Assembly (NCBI GenBank): GCA_015680685.1 | Contig: MNCI01038288.1 | Coordinates: forward strand, 119,899 to 183,898 | DNA from: Gnetum montanum | Taxonomy: Eukaryota; Streptophyta; Gnetopsida; Gnetales; Gnetaceae | Direction of reading: 5' to 3' | DNA length: 64,000 bases | Shown: positions 38,480-51,799 of the stretch, in pieces | Layout of the letters: the number at the start of each line of letters is the position of its first letter | Numbering within the stretch: the first letter of the stretch is position 1 | Translations under genes and position numbers: made by a program | The notes under the pieces: model-generated | Seen by the model: only the letters and a program-made list of their open reading frames with translations | The model's database searches: none | Told to the model about the DNA's origin: nothing

Positions 38480-39100
38480 CTTACATGTCAACCCTAAACA
38501 CATTAAGTGGCACCTATGTAAAGATGATTAAACAATGTCAAAATACTATAAAATTATGCAAATCTATGCTATAAAATGAAAACATAAGGGAGCAAGGTTG
38601 TATAAGGCTATAATAGGTAGAAAGAGATTAATGAAATGGAGGCTAGACAAAGGTGAAGCAAAGGCTAGATAATGTTGAAACAAGAATAATAAAGTAAAAA
38701 AAGTTGAGCTAAGGTCATAGGCCTACTAGTTCTAGGCCTTAGTGGGCTACATGGTGCAAATAGGTGGTTAAGGAAGGTCAAACCCCACCATTCAATATCA
38801 TTCAAAGGCCAAACAAGGCTATAAAGGGCTATAATGTAGAGAATAAAGACAAACACATTAAGATAGAGGTGGTATTAAGGCTAAACAAGGTCAAAAATGC
38901 AACAATAGTTAAAATATGTCATAATATGGTGAAACAATGTTGAATCAGGAAAAGTGGACTACGTATACTAAATCTTAATCAAAACATGGAAAAAAAGGAT
39001 TAGATTTTGGTAATTTTAGGACTTGGTGGATCATGGTTTGAGGATACAAGGTTATTGGATAAGGTTGAACATCAATAGAGGTTGTTTCTTGTCTATTTAT
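38480..39100 (-). mobile_element. spacer between pol and array, element 2
   Basis: Non-coding. It is related to 9,780-10,440. One boundary motif occurs near 38,722-38,757 (CCTACTAGTTCTAGGCCTTA) and a weak one near 39,000-39,030. Confidence 0.55.
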
Positions 39101-39130
39101 ATTGAAAAAGAAAGGGTTTTATGACACCTA

Positions 39131-41960
39131 CATTGGATCCATGCTGGTTCCACATTGGCTAGTCTAGAAGGGGTGATCCCTAGCATGCATGGAATATCTA
39201 GACCGTTTCCTAGTCTTATTTTAACTAGTTTTGAACTCTTGATGGCTTTCATGTCAATTTAGTTAACTAGGGAAGGTGATGGGCTAGATTTAGCATCAAT
39301 TTCAACCTATGGAAACTCCCTTTGAAACTTAAAAATATCTTTTATGTTGGCCAATGTTGAGCTAGCATGGAGACTAGGGGAAGTGTGTTTCATGACATCT
39401 AGAGGGCTAAAGCTAGGGTTCTAAGGCCTTTCCAACGTAATTCTAGCTTAGATATATTAAAATTAATCATTTTGGAGGTCATAAAGATCAAAAAGTAGGT
39501 CTTCAAGTTACACAACTTATCTCCACACTAGGTAGTGTGGATGGGAGGGGGCTTAACATAGAGGATTTAAATTTGAATCAACATATGGTTAAATAGAGTT
39601 GGATGGGAATTTTGGACCAAGATCTAGTAGTAGTGTATCCCTTAGTTGCATTTTAAGGCCAATTTGTATGATTTGTAAGGGTTATATTTGGTTTGAAATA
39701 GTCTCCATGTTGGATCCACACTAGCCAGTGTGAAGCAGAGGGGATGCCCTTGCTTTTCAATCTTAGGGTATTATGTGGAGAAAATAAATGAGGTTTCTAG
39801 TCTCTTAGGATTACAAACTATGATTTATCAAGTTTTTGACTAATTTTAGCTAAGTTCATGGGATGTTTAAGGCCATGCAAGGTTATCCTTCCCTTCATCC
39901 ATGCTAGGGGGAGGCAGGTTGTTCCAACATGAAGAATGAAAGTTGATGAGATTTAAGGGCTAAAATGATATCCAAAACACATAAACTTGAGGCTATGAGA
40001 TCTTATTCTTTCTTGGTGTAGGCTTTTTGTCTCCTAGAGTATCAATCTACTATCAAAAGGAAAAACACAGCTCATCCATGTTGGCTCCATGGTAACCAAT
40101 GTGGAAGAGGGGGTTCCCAGCATGAATGGATTATAAATTTTAGATATATGCTAGTTTTGATTAAAATAGACCATGCATGTTAGCTCCAATTGTTTTATAT
40201 CTTAAAATTTATGGTTTAGAGTCACAACTAGCCAATTTCTAAGGTTTCTAAGTAGTTCGTGGGCTTTCCCTCTAGTTTCACACTAGCTCCATGCTAGCTA
40301 GTGTGGATCTAGCATGGAGGATCAAAAGGGATTAGTTTTCACTATTTTTGAACAATTTTGGTTATTAATGGACCTTTCTAGGGTTATTGTTATTGATGTT
40401 AAAGCCTAGGATGAAAATTTGATGATTTTGAGAGTTTTTAGTTAGTTTTTCGACTTATCACCTTTGTTCCACACTAGCTTTACATTGGCTAGCATGGAAC
40501 TTGTGTAGAGGACCTTAGAGAGCTAGGTATTTGCAATATTTGATCATTTTAAAGTAGTGTCTTCTAGAAGTGTTGACAAGGTTGTAAGATAGGCATAAGG
40601 CAATTTGGTATCATTTTGTGCATTTTTTATCCCTCATGAACCTTCCTAGCTACATCCATGTTGGCTCCATGTTAGCTAGCATGGAAGAATAGATTGCTTA
40701 GTGTGGAAGCTAGAAAAATCCTAAAATGGTATGATTTTGAATAAATTTTAGCTACTAGAGGATGGGGTTATTGACTAAAGTTACTTTTATGGCCAATATT
40801 TGAAATTTTGGCTATCCCCACCTTCATCCACACTGGATCCACACTAGGTAGCATGAAAGAGGATCTTCCCCCAGTGTGGATGAACTTGGGTTCAAGGTTT
40901 AGGCCATTTTTGACAAGATTTGATAAGGCTTCAAAGCTTCTAGGGCTATAAGGGATTGAATGTTAAGAGTTGGCATTGAAATTCATTAGTTTGAAGGCTC
41001 CTAGGTGTCCATGTACTCATCCTCCCCTGTATCCATGCTAGGTAAGGTGGCCCCAACAAGGATGGAAGGGGGATGATGGCCTTTTGCCAATTTTGAATAG
41101 TTTTAAGATCTTTGAAGGCTTTGGCATGCTCCAACAGGGTTTAGAAGTTACTAGGGAAGGTTATTAGGTTAAACTACATTTTATTACATATTGTTAGGGC
41201 ATCCTTATTAACTACATGTTGGGCAACTTGAAGAAGGGGTTTACCAATGTGGAGAAGATTTTAAGAGCAAATATCGACTCACATTTTAGTAACTATTAAC
41301 TACTATAGGTCATGGAGGGGTATCTAGTTTATCAAAATAGAAACTATGGTAGTTTGAGGCCTTGAAAATGGTTTTATGTCATACACTTTGGGCTTCCACC
41401 CTAGGTAGCATGGAGAAGGGGTTCACTAGTATGGAGGTCAGTTTAGACATGGAAAATTGAGTTATTTATGGTGGATCTAGATCACCAAAAACTAATAAAG
41501 GATTTGGAAGTTGAAATATGAAAATTGGGTGGTCCATTTTGGCTATTTGAGATCACCCCACCTATCCACGTTGGCTCCATGCTAGGTAGCATAGAGAAAC
41601 CAAATCTAAAATTTTTAGGCACTTTTGAATAGGTTTGATGAGGTTTTGAGGCTACTGAGGATGGTTGTAGGGGTTCTAGAATATGTTGTCCTACTCCAAG
41701 GGTTAAATCTAGGCTTGATATATATTAGAAGGAAATTATGGATGTTATCCTATTAACTACATGTTGGGCTCCACACTAGGTAGTGTTTCCTTAGTGTAAA
41801 AGCTTAAAATGTCAAGTTATGATAAGATCTAGCCTCGTTTTGGAGTCTGGCACTTGGCAGGGTAGGTCACAACCACCAAAAATGCTAAGGGAGTCAATTT
41901 GGGAGCATTATGAGGTAATGGTAACTGGTAACCATGCTAGCTTCATGCTTCGCAACATGG
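39131..41960 (+). repeat. degenerate tandem array, about 187-bp period, 16 units
   Basis: Sixteen cores of an imperfect inverted phrase of the type CCATGCTAGCTAGTGTGG occur near 39,131, 39,343, 39,521, 39,703, 39,897, 40,072, 40,278, 40,464, 40,654, 40,825, 41,031, 41,213, 41,390, 41,564, 41,759 and 41,931. Spacing is 171-212 bp, mean about 187. Between cores the units share weaker phrases such as TTTTGA..A.TTT, AAGGTTT and CTAGGG.T. There is no coding. It lies between pol and the antisense gene in element 2. Confidence 0.85.
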
Positions 41961-42044
41961 ATATAGGAATGGATGAGTTCTAACAAGGTTATGAATATTC
42001 TAAGGAATCAAGACCCTAGCATTGATGGAGTTTCCTAGCTTAGA

Positions 42045-43120
42045 ACACCATGCATGGTGGTGTATGGTGGGATCCACTATCCAAAATTCAAAGATTTGAA
42101 CTTGATAATTTGTTTTCCATCATTATCAGCATAGAGGATACTTTGCCCCCCACCCTTTGCACTTTAGTGAACTTTAAGTTCCAGTGCATAGAATTGGCAA
42201 TAGGGTGTTTAGGTTTAGATTTTTTTCTTATGGTTAATTCATTACAAAAATTAATCATAGTATTAATCTTAGCACATAGTGCATTGGAGGAAAAATATAG
42301 TAGAGATTATTCCTACGAACACCATCCATTCTTTAGCATGGAAGCACCAAACCTTCTTCTTAGCTAGCATAGATACTGCAATCTATCTAGTTTTCATTTT
42401 TCTTCACCATTGGTTGAGCAAAGATGAAGAAATGTGGAGGTAGCAGTGAAAACCCAAGGATCCAAGAGGTATATGAGACTACACAAAACATCTCCTAGCT
42501 ACCTAGGCAAATTTCCATCCAAGCATCTTCTATGGCCACTCCAAAGTAGGCCATTCCTAGGTATTTTCTTTAGTTTCCTAACCATTTTTGATAGTTTTCC
42601 TAGCTAGGATGGAGTTTTTTTTGTCAAATCTATACTAAGGAAGTGGGTAGAATGAAATTCTAATGAAATCCTACCTCATATTTTTGTTGTTTCTATGTAG
42701 ATCTAAGGTCATTTTACTATTTAGGCTTTAACTAATCCAATTTTAAAATTAGGTTTTTTGTTTTGATATGCTTTTTCGATCAATTTGGGAGTGGGGTCAT
42801 TTTTGTCAGATCTAGGCTACAATATTTATCAAAATTAAATTTTGATGAAATCCCATCCTCCATTTTGATTTTTTTTCATGAGGATTTAAGGTTTTTTGGC
42901 TTTTTTAGCTCTAATTCATGGTTGTGTTTTTTATTATTATTTTTTTGGTGAAGAAAGGAAGCAAAGTTATGAATTTTTATTATGAAAATGGCTAGGGATT
43001 GCCAAAATATAAGGTTATGGGATTTTAGTGTTATGTTTAATGTTTTTAATGGCTATGATTTTGTTTAGTTTGGATTCATAATGGTGAAGTTATGGTTATT
43101 TTAGTTAGGGTGTGTAGTAA
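42045..43120 (+). other. possible 5' part of the antisense gene of element 2
   Basis: A 105-codon open stretch (42,050-42,367) and AT-rich sequence lie between the tandem array and the nested Athila-like element. By position this should be the 5' portion of the extra gene whose later exons resume after 51,367. I could not align it convincingly with element 1, so the assignment rests on position only. Confidence 0.3.
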
Positions 43121-45345
43121 TGAGCCAAGAAAAATTTGGTGCTAAATACCTTTAAAATTTTATCTTTTCTTTGTTGTAGAAATTTTCATCTCATCTGTGA
43201 CTGGCCCATGGGTCATATCCATGAAGGAATAGTTTAAAAATTCAAAGAAATCATCAAGATAATAAATAATTAGAATCAAATCCAATTGAATTCCACACTT
43301 ATGGCTATAGCTCATAAGTATAATCATAAATTTTCACCATAATTTCTAACATTAAGTTCAAGAATGAAAATTAATAATTAAATCAAATCAAAATTACAAA
43401 TAATAATTGAAGATCAGAAGGGAGACTTTTCCTCAATTGCAATTTTTCCTTACTATCTTCATAGTGCAGTAATTTTGATCATCCGATGATGGATTATAAG
43501 AATTACCACAAGGATCAACAAATCTTCAATAATAACCATAAGAATAATTAATTCTAATTTTATGTGGAATTTATTGGTATCAACTCCTTCTCTTCTTTTT
43601 TTCACTCATAAATGAATTTTCTCAATGTTGTATGCTCAACAGTACCCCCTAAAATGCAATGTGGATGCATTATTTATACACTATGATGGTTTAAAATAGG
43701 TATTTTAGCAATGGATTGATATATTATTAATCCAAAAAATATGTGGAAATGCTAAGTTTGGCATTTTGATATTGTAGACTCTAATGGAAATGGTGGAAGA
43801 GGCATCCTGAAATGTAATGATAACTTGCCCTAGAATAGTAAAACCCTCACTGCATCCTTGCCTGTCATTGTCTTCCTTCACCATGCCTTGCTACAGTTGC
43901 TCCACCATTTCTACCGCACTTGCTATTCCTTGGTACTATCTCTACCATCATGCTACAGCCACACTGTCATCATCACCTTCATCTACTTCTGCCCTATCCA
44001 TGCTGTGCTCTATTACTATTATTGTGCACCACTATTTCCATGTGTGCTTTGCCATTTCTAGTCTTATGTGCCATGACTTTGCCTACCCTAATCATCTAGC
44101 ATTGTTGTTGCTACCTACAAAACCCATCACTCACTTGATGCCCTTGCATTTCCACAATTGCACTTGCCATCGTTGTCACTACTGTGTGTGTCATTGTGGC
44201 TGTCCTAGTTACACCATGTTCTATCTTTGCGTGCCAAAAACTCTGATGCACCATGCTCTATTGTTGCTTTCCACCACATGTGTTGGCCATTATATGCTTT
44301 TGCACTGCTATTGCTAGAAACCCTAATTTTCCAGCAATAGTGAAACCCTCACTCGTGTTGCCATGTGCATCATGATTTTCCTTTTGTGCCACACATGCTT
44401 TGTTGCATGTCGTGATCTACTCCTATTGTGTTTGGCCACTACTACTGTGCTTACCATCATTTCTACACTTGCTACCTAGAAAAACCTTCGCTATTTCTAC
44501 ACACTCAGAACTCTAGGCTTAGCTCAGACAATGTTGGCCTCGATTAGAGTGAGGTAGGAAATTTAAGCTATTGAGGATGTTTTTGTAGATTAGATGACTA
44601 CCACTATTTGTTGCTGCTACTACCCTTGCCCTGTACATGCACTATTGTTGACATTTGATGCAATAGTGAAAGCCTAGTAGTCACTGCTTCCTACCCTATA
44701 GCACATTAATCATGCACAAGGTGCACTGGCCAAATGGGGAAGCGACATGGTCATGGAGCTATAGTTGACGAAGATCATCCATTGCCTAGCCTAAAATGCT
44801 CACTAGAACCTCTTCAACTTGTTGTAGGGCCTTCTCCAAATCACCTACTGGGATCGCCAGGCTCCTTGTGCAAGCCATGTGTATCTCTAAAGTCTGCAAC
44901 ACCTGCAACTTTGTCCTAAATCTAAAATATAATAATTATATATTTTATATAAAATGTCTATATAGAATATAAACTATAATGTTTAAATATAATAATATAA
45001 TATATATATAAGTATAAATAAATTAATATATAATGTCTTATATATGATTATATATAATGTTTATAATATATATATAAGTATAAATAAATTAATATATAAT
45101 GTCTTATATATGATTATATATAATGTTTATAATATATATATATTTATATAAATATAATTATAATCACATTACTAATAATATATCATATTAATTAAAATAA
45201 ACTAATAACTAATACTAATATTCACCACTAAACTAAAATATAATAAACATTAATTAAACACTAATTAATAATATAAAAATCAATTGAAATGCATGTCTTT
45301 GACAAAATGCTTATTAAAAACTAAAACAATTTTTGGGGTTTAACA
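43121..45345 (-). repeat. Athila-like 3' LTR (left copy)
   Basis: It aligns with 49,230-51,367. Its middle is pyrimidine-rich, with repeated GCCATTGT / CTACCATCATG phrases (43,810-44,900); its end is very AT-rich. A 66-bp tandem duplication at about 45,005-45,136 is present here but single in the other copy, which explains part of the length difference (2,225 against 2,138 bp). Confidence 0.85.
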
Positions 45346-45885
45346 TAGCCCCTAACTAGCCTTTGGCTAGTGCTTGGCCATAAAGGAAATAAAAATAATA
45401 ATTATAAAAAAATTAATAAATGCATAACTACAAAATAAAATTATGCTATTGTTATTTATTCCAAGATATTCTTTTAACACATAGAATAGATTATTAACTT
45501 TCACTATTCAGCATCAAAAATTAATAAAACAAAAATTAAACTTGTTCAAATGTCCAGAGATTTATTTACTAATTATGTACATATATGCTTATTCCTCTTT
45601 TGATGATAAATTCTTATTATTGGATATGAGTCCACATATAACTTGATTAGAAAGGTCCTACCTATGATTGATTAGACTGAACCTCACCTTTCAAGGTTTG
45701 CTTCGTTTAGTGCAAGAAGGCCTTCTAACCTCAAGGTATAAACCTTTCCTATGATTTAAGGATCCAAGATGCATTACTTACATATAACTCATTCTATAAG
45801 TTGATATTGGCTCAACTTCTAAGTTGGTTATACCCTACTATCATATCCTTTATTAATTGGTTTCCTCTCTCTCTCTCTCTCTCTC

Positions 45886-45886
45886 N
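45886..45886. other. ambiguous base after a (CT)n run
   Basis: A single N ends the CT microsatellite at 45,864-45,885, so repeat length is uncertain here. Confidence 0.9.
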
Positions 45887-46859
45887 ACTCAAAAAAAATA
45901 AAAAAGAGAAATATCAAAAGCTAAAAATGAGGTAAAAACAAAAGAAAACAATAATATGAGAAGTACAAAACAAAATCAAAAAAAGAAAATAGTCTAAAAA
46001 GTACAAATAAATATAAATAAAGTAATTAAATAAAAAAGCAAAAGGAATGATTAGAAGTGAAGATGCCCATTAAGATACTAATTGTGGATGAGGGACTCCT
46101 TTACTGCCAATGTTATACCCTAGCTGTAAGGTACTAGCATCAAGAGTAGATTGATAATTGGTGCCTAACCCTTAAACACTCTACTTATAGAAGGAGGTTC
46201 TTGTGGGATGCTTAAAATTGTGAGCTTAGAAAATTTCCCCAATTGTAAGGTTCTTGTGGGAGTGGGGCTTAGCTCATAATTGAAGGTTCTTGTGTGGTTG
46301 TCTTTTTCCAATTCTTTCATTTTATCTTGTCTTTTTCCTCTTTTTTCTTCACAAGGAATTCAATATCTAAATCACTTAAATCATGAGGCTCTTGTGAGAG
46401 CCAATTTCATTTTGTAAGGGTTGCTCACATGGCTTAATATAGATAGATGTCTTTTACTATCGAAGAAACTAGGTCCAATATAACGCACCATTTTCATGTT
46501 AGTGACTCATCCAAGTAATTATTTAATAGAAACCAAACACCAATAAGCATTACCTTAAACTAAGCTATGTAGCCACCTTGACTTATGAACAGTGTACTTA
46601 AAGAATATTGTTTTAAAATAATGAAATTTATTATGTGTAAGACACTTATTAATCTAAGGTTCACCCTTAGTTGGATTTTGGGTTTAAACCTACCTATTTC
46701 AAGGTAGAAGGAGTTGTCCTTCTCCTTTGCATGCCAAACATGATGCTACCAAATTCTTTATAGCCCTAACTTACAATAGAATATCCTATTGACCTCTACA
46801 TTTTTCAAGGTAAAGTTGTAGATTGAAAGTAGTTCTTTATTAATTTATTCAATGATGAA

Positions 46860-48830
46860 AGGGTCTGGTTTAGGGGTATATTTAAGAGCTCAAACTTTGA
46901 ATGAATGGTTTTCATGTAATTCATCTATAGTGGGATAAGTTAGGTCACTTAGATTTATTAATTCATCTTCTCCAAGTTCCTTGATGTGGTGTTGATGATA
47001 TAACTTAAGTCTTTGACAATTGAATAGGAATGTTGTTGAGGAATCATCAGTAGGTGATATGAGGAAACTTCCATTATCATGGAGTTGAATAACTAAATAA
47101 GGCCCTTCCCACCTAATTGTTAATTTCCCTAGAAATTTATGTGATCTTATATTGTAAAGTCAAGTTTTATTACCTATGGAGAATTGTTTTCTAAAGATAC
47201 TCTTATCATGTAATGTTTTCATTTGTCTTTTTATAATGCTTTACTTGTTTAGAGCATGTAGCCTCATTTTGTCAAATTTTTGAAGTCAATTAATTCTAAA
47301 GGCTTGGTTCATATCTTCATCAAAATTAATTCTAAAGATTGATATTTCAATTTGGCTAGTAATAGACATAACTTACAATAAATCAATTGATAAGGTGAAT
47401 ATGCTAAACTTGGTTTATAAATAATTCTATAAGCCCAACGTGCATCTTGTAATTTTTTAGACTAATCCTTCTATTTAGTACATACAATTTTTGTTAAAAT
47501 ATTTAAAATTATTCTATTAGAATTCTCTACTTGGCCATTTGTTTATGGATGATAGTCAGTAGCTATCTTATGTTGGATACCACAAAACTTAAGGAAATTT
47601 TCCATGATTTTATTGAAAAAATGGGTTTCTTGATCACTAATGACCACACATGGAGTTCCAAAGTGTGTTAAAATATTTTTCCAAAGGTATGCTACAAGTA
47701 CCTTTACATCATTTGTTGGGGTGGCTTTTACTTCTACTCAGTTGGTGACATAGTCGATACATACCAAAATGTATTGACATCCATTAGATGGTGGAAATGA
47801 TCCTAAAACGCTTATACCCCACACATCAAATGGTTCTATTATTAAAATGGGTTTTAAAGGACATTTCATGTCTTTTTGTTATGGTTACAATTTGTTGAAA
47901 TTTATCACACTCTTGCACATACTTATATGCATGTTTAAAAATGGAGGGCCAATAAAATCCACTTTGAAGGATTTTGATAGTAGTACATTGCCTATCAAAG
48001 TGGCCCCCTCCTAAATCATCATGGGACATTTGTAGAATTTCTTATTGTTCATTTTTAGCCATACATCTTCTTGCTATATTTTCTTTACATATTCTATAGA
48101 GGTATGAACTACTTCAAATGTAACTAGATATGCTAGGTAAGAAAGATATATTTTCTTCCTTGGTCCAATTGGTAGGAGTTTTCATAGTAGCAAGATAGTT
48201 AGCTATATCAGCAAACCAAGGATCCTTCTTTGTAGAAAGAAGTTATTCATTAGGAAATTCATCATGAAAAATTGCTTGTGTTCAATTCTGATCAAGAGTT
48301 TCTAGCTTGAAAAGATTATCTATTACTACATTTTCCCTACCTCTTTTATCTAGAATAATGAGGTCAAATTCTTGGAGCAATAAGCACCATCCCATTATTC
48401 TTGCATTTTCTATTTTTTGGTGGCTATGAATTTAATGGCTAAATGATTAGTATATACTCTAGTTTTATATCTAATTAAATAATGTCTAAATTTATCAAGA
48501 CTAAATACAATGGCTAATAGTTCTTTTTCTATAGTTGTATAGTTTACTTGGGCTTGGTCTAGAGTTTTGGACACATAATAAATCACTCTTGGTTTATTAT
48601 CAATGTATTGTCCCCAAATTACCCCTTCTACTATGTCATTAGCATCACACATTAAATTGAATGGATAATCCTGATTAGGTACATTTAATATAGGGGTTGT
48701 GGTTACTTATTTTTTAACTTCCAAAAATGCTTCATGACAATCATTGGTCCAAACAAATGAAACATACTTTTCTAAGAGCATATGTAATGGTTTTTCTTGG
48801 TCTTGGTTTTGATTAACTTTTATATGTTTA
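46860..48830 (-). pseudogene. Athila-like pol remnant (RT end, RNase H, integrase)
   Basis: On the minus strand I read the end of RT (VSFVWTNDCHEAF), then RNase H at 48,690-48,410 (LMCDAND, VIYYVSKTLDQAQVNYTTIEKE). The integrase zinc-binding region is at 48,029-47,826 (GGHFDRQCT...YWPSIF...CDKF), and the integrase core near 47,830-47,510 (FDVWGI, ISDQETHF, YHP.TNGQVE). The C-terminal part lies near 47,160-46,860 (GPYLVIQLHDNGS). There is no second RNase H. The order and phrases are those of Athila elements. The first catalytic Asp of integrase is Ser, and several frames are shifted. Confidence 0.88.
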
Positions 48831-49205
48831 TAAAGGCTAACAATGCTTCTAGATAGCTGAATTCATGTAAGCTTCCTTGGTTACTTTGTTGGTTTCATTT
48901 AACATGAACACTCTTCATTGGCACATTCATGGTCTACCACTCCTAAGAATTTACAAACCGATTTAATGACTCCTACTATTATGGCTTTAATTGCAACTTT
49001 TGTAATAGTTTTGGCTAGTTGTATAATAAGAGGAGCTAATTCTTGGGATTTTTCTTTAGCCAGGAAAAATAAATAAAAGAAACCATTTCTTAAATCACAA
49101 AAATAAAATAAAAAGAAAAATAAAATTCATGAATAAAGAAATAAAGAAATAAATAAATAAAATTAAAGCTTACTAAACCCTTGATGATGATTAACTCTGT
49201 TTACC

Positions 49206-49223
49206 TCCCAAGCAACAACACCA
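49206..49223 (-). other. primer-binding site of the nested Athila-like element
   Basis: On the minus strand, a few bases after the 5' LTR, the sequence is TGGTGTTGTTGCTTGGGA. The complement of the 3' end of plant tRNA-Asp, used by Athila-type elements, is TGGCGCCGTTGCCGGGGA. Thirteen of 18 bases match, and four of the five differences are C-to-T. Confidence 0.7.
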
Positions 49224-49229
49224 AATTGA

Positions 49230-51367
49230 TGAGCTAGGCAAAATTTGGTGCTGGATACCTTTACAATTTTATTTTTCCTTCATTATAGAAATTATCATCT
49301 CATTTATGACTAACCCACGAGTCGTATTCATGGAGGAACAGTTTAAAAAGTAAAAGAAATCATCAAGACAATAAATAATTAGAATCCAATCAAATTAAAT
49401 GCCAAACTTATGCCCCTCACTCATAAGTATAATCATATATTTTCATCCTAACTTCTAACATTAACTTTGAGAATGAAAATTAATAATTAAATCAAATCAA
49501 AATTACAAATAACAATTGAAGATCACAAGGGAGACTTTGGATAAATTGCAAATTTTCCTTGCTATCTTCATAGTATAGCAATTTTGATCATCCAATGATG
49601 GATTACAAGAATTGCCACAAGGCTCAATAGATATTCAACAATAACCATAAGAATAATTAACTCCAATTTGATGTGGAATTTATTAATATCAACTCCTTCT
49701 CTCACATACACTCAGAAATGAAATTTCTCGATGTTGTATGCTCAATGCTACCCCCTAAAATGTAATGTGAAGTGAATTATTTATACTCTTATATGGTTTA
49801 AAATAGGTATTTTAACAATGGACTAGTATATTATCAATCTATACCAATTGGTGGAAATGCCAAGTTTGGTATTCTGATATTGTAGACTCTAATGAAAATG
49901 GCAGAAGAGGCATCCTAAAATGTAATGGTAGCCTGCCATTGAAGAGTGAAACCCTCACTGCATCTATGCTTGCCATTGTCTTCCTTCATTGTGCCTTTTT
50001 TGCAACCACTCTACTATTTCTGCCATGCACACTATTCCTTGTCATTGTTTCTACCATCATGTTGTAGCTCCATCGTCCTCATCATCTTCATCTACTTCTG
50101 CCCTATCCATGCCATGCTCTAATATTGTTATTGTGCACTGTTGTTGCCATATGTGCTTTTCCATTGTTCGTCTTACATGTCACACCTTTGCCTGCCCTAT
50201 CCATCCCCCATTGTCATCGCTACCTACAAAAACCCTTGCTCGCTTATTATCCTTGCATTGCTGCAACTATGCTTGTTGTTGTTGTCACTGCTACGTGTGC
50301 TATCATGGTTGCCCTAGTTACACCACGTTCTACCTTTTTGCAGGAAAAGTCCTTAATACACTACACTCTATTATTTCTCTGCACTACACATGTTGGCCAT
50401 TGTCTACATCTGCTCCACTATTGCTTGAAACCCTCATTCACCAGCAATAGTAAAACCCTTACTTGCGTTACTATGTGTGCCATGATCTACCTTCTATGCC
50501 ATGCATGCTATGTTGTGTGCTATGATTTGCTCCTATTGCATTTGGCTATCACTACTACGTTTTCCATGATTGCTACCCTTGCTTCCTACAAAAACCCTTG
50601 TTGTCTTCGCATGCACAAAACTCCAAGCTTAGCTTAGATAGCATCGGCCTCAACCAAAGTGAGATGCACGATGAAGCCATTGAGGGTGTTTTTGTGGTTG
50701 TAGATCATATGGCTATTGTTGCTACTACTACTATGACCCTTGCCCTACGCATGCACTACTATTGTTGCACTTGAAACCCTTGCTGCATCTAGTGCAATTG
50801 TGAAACCCTAGCAGTCATTGCTTCCTATCCTACAACACGTCAATTACATGAGAGGCACACTAACCTAGTGGGGAAGTAGTGTGGTCACGGAGCTATAGTT
50901 GATGAAGATCATCCATGGCCTAGCCTAAAATTCCCACAAGAACCTTCTCAACCTATATTAGGGCCTTCTCCAAATCACCCATTGGGATTGCTAGGCTCCT
51001 TGTGTGAGTTGCGCCTGTCTTCGAAGTTTGTGAAGCTTGCAACCATGCCCTAATTCTAAAATATAATAATTATATTCTTTATATACAATTTCTATATAAA
51101 ATATAAACTATAATGTCTTATATATGATTATATGTAATGTTTATAATATATATATATAATCATATATAATGTAAATATAATTATAATCACATTAATAATA
51201 ATATATCATATTAATTAAAATAAACTAATAACTAATACTAATATTCACTATGAAACTAAAATATAATAAACATTAATTAAACACTAATTAATAGTATAAA
51301 ACCAATTGAAATGTATCTCTTTGAAAAAATACTTATTAAAAACTAAACCAATTTCTAGGGTTTAACA
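49230..51367 (-). repeat. Athila-like 5' LTR (right copy)
   Basis: It aligns with 43,121-45,345 along its whole length, with many transitions and several small indels. It starts TGAGC and ends TTTAACA on the plus strand. Confidence 0.85.
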
Positions 51368-51799
51368 TGCAGTTAGGGCTTTGTGTTATTTTTCATATTT
51401 TTATCCAAGTTTACAACCTTTTTATGAGAAAATGATAAGGGTTTTGAATTTTTGCTAAACTTATGTGTGTAGGGATTGATTCAAGATTTCAAAAAATGGT
51501 GGAATCATCCCATATAGAGAATGAATTTTTGGCAAATGTTTTGACAACCCTACATGAAAAAGAGCTTTAGGTTGATAGCTATAGTTGTGTAATTTTGGTT
51601 ATATTTTGTGTAAAAATTAATTATGAAATTTTTCTTGTACTAGTTATGGCTACAAGGCTTACGATTTCAAGATTCTTTTTGTGGTTAAAACACTAAAATT
51701 AAATTTAGAATGAATTTTTATTAAATTGTTTATTTAGGTTGTGTAAATTAGGTTCTATATCTTATCTACATGTAACCAAACTTCAAGATGAGAGTATCC

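Larger units (their letters stand above)
43121..51367 (-). mobile_element. nested Athila-like LTR retrotransposon, 8.2 kb
   Basis: Two direct repeats bound it: 43,121-45,345 and 49,230-51,367. On the plus strand both begin TGAGC and end TTTAACA. The 3.9 kb interior has minus-strand pol remnants and no gag or RT palm, so it is internally deleted. On the minus strand the 5' LTR is the right one, and a primer-binding site adjoins it. It splits the extra gene region of element 2. I see no clear 5-bp target duplication (AGTAA on the left, TGCAG on the right), which may reflect age. Confidence 0.88.

Noticed and set aside
39131-41960. CRISPR-like array
   Set aside because: Units are about 187 bp and degenerate, with only short imperfect palindromic cores and no uniform repeat-spacer structure. 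The setting is a plant retroelement.
43817-44317. Cys/His-rich 166-codon open stretch, with similar ones at 49,989-50,637
   Set aside because: They fall within the pyrimidine-rich LTR of the nested element. The Cys and His richness comes from TGC/CAC-rich simple sequence, not from a zinc-finger pattern.
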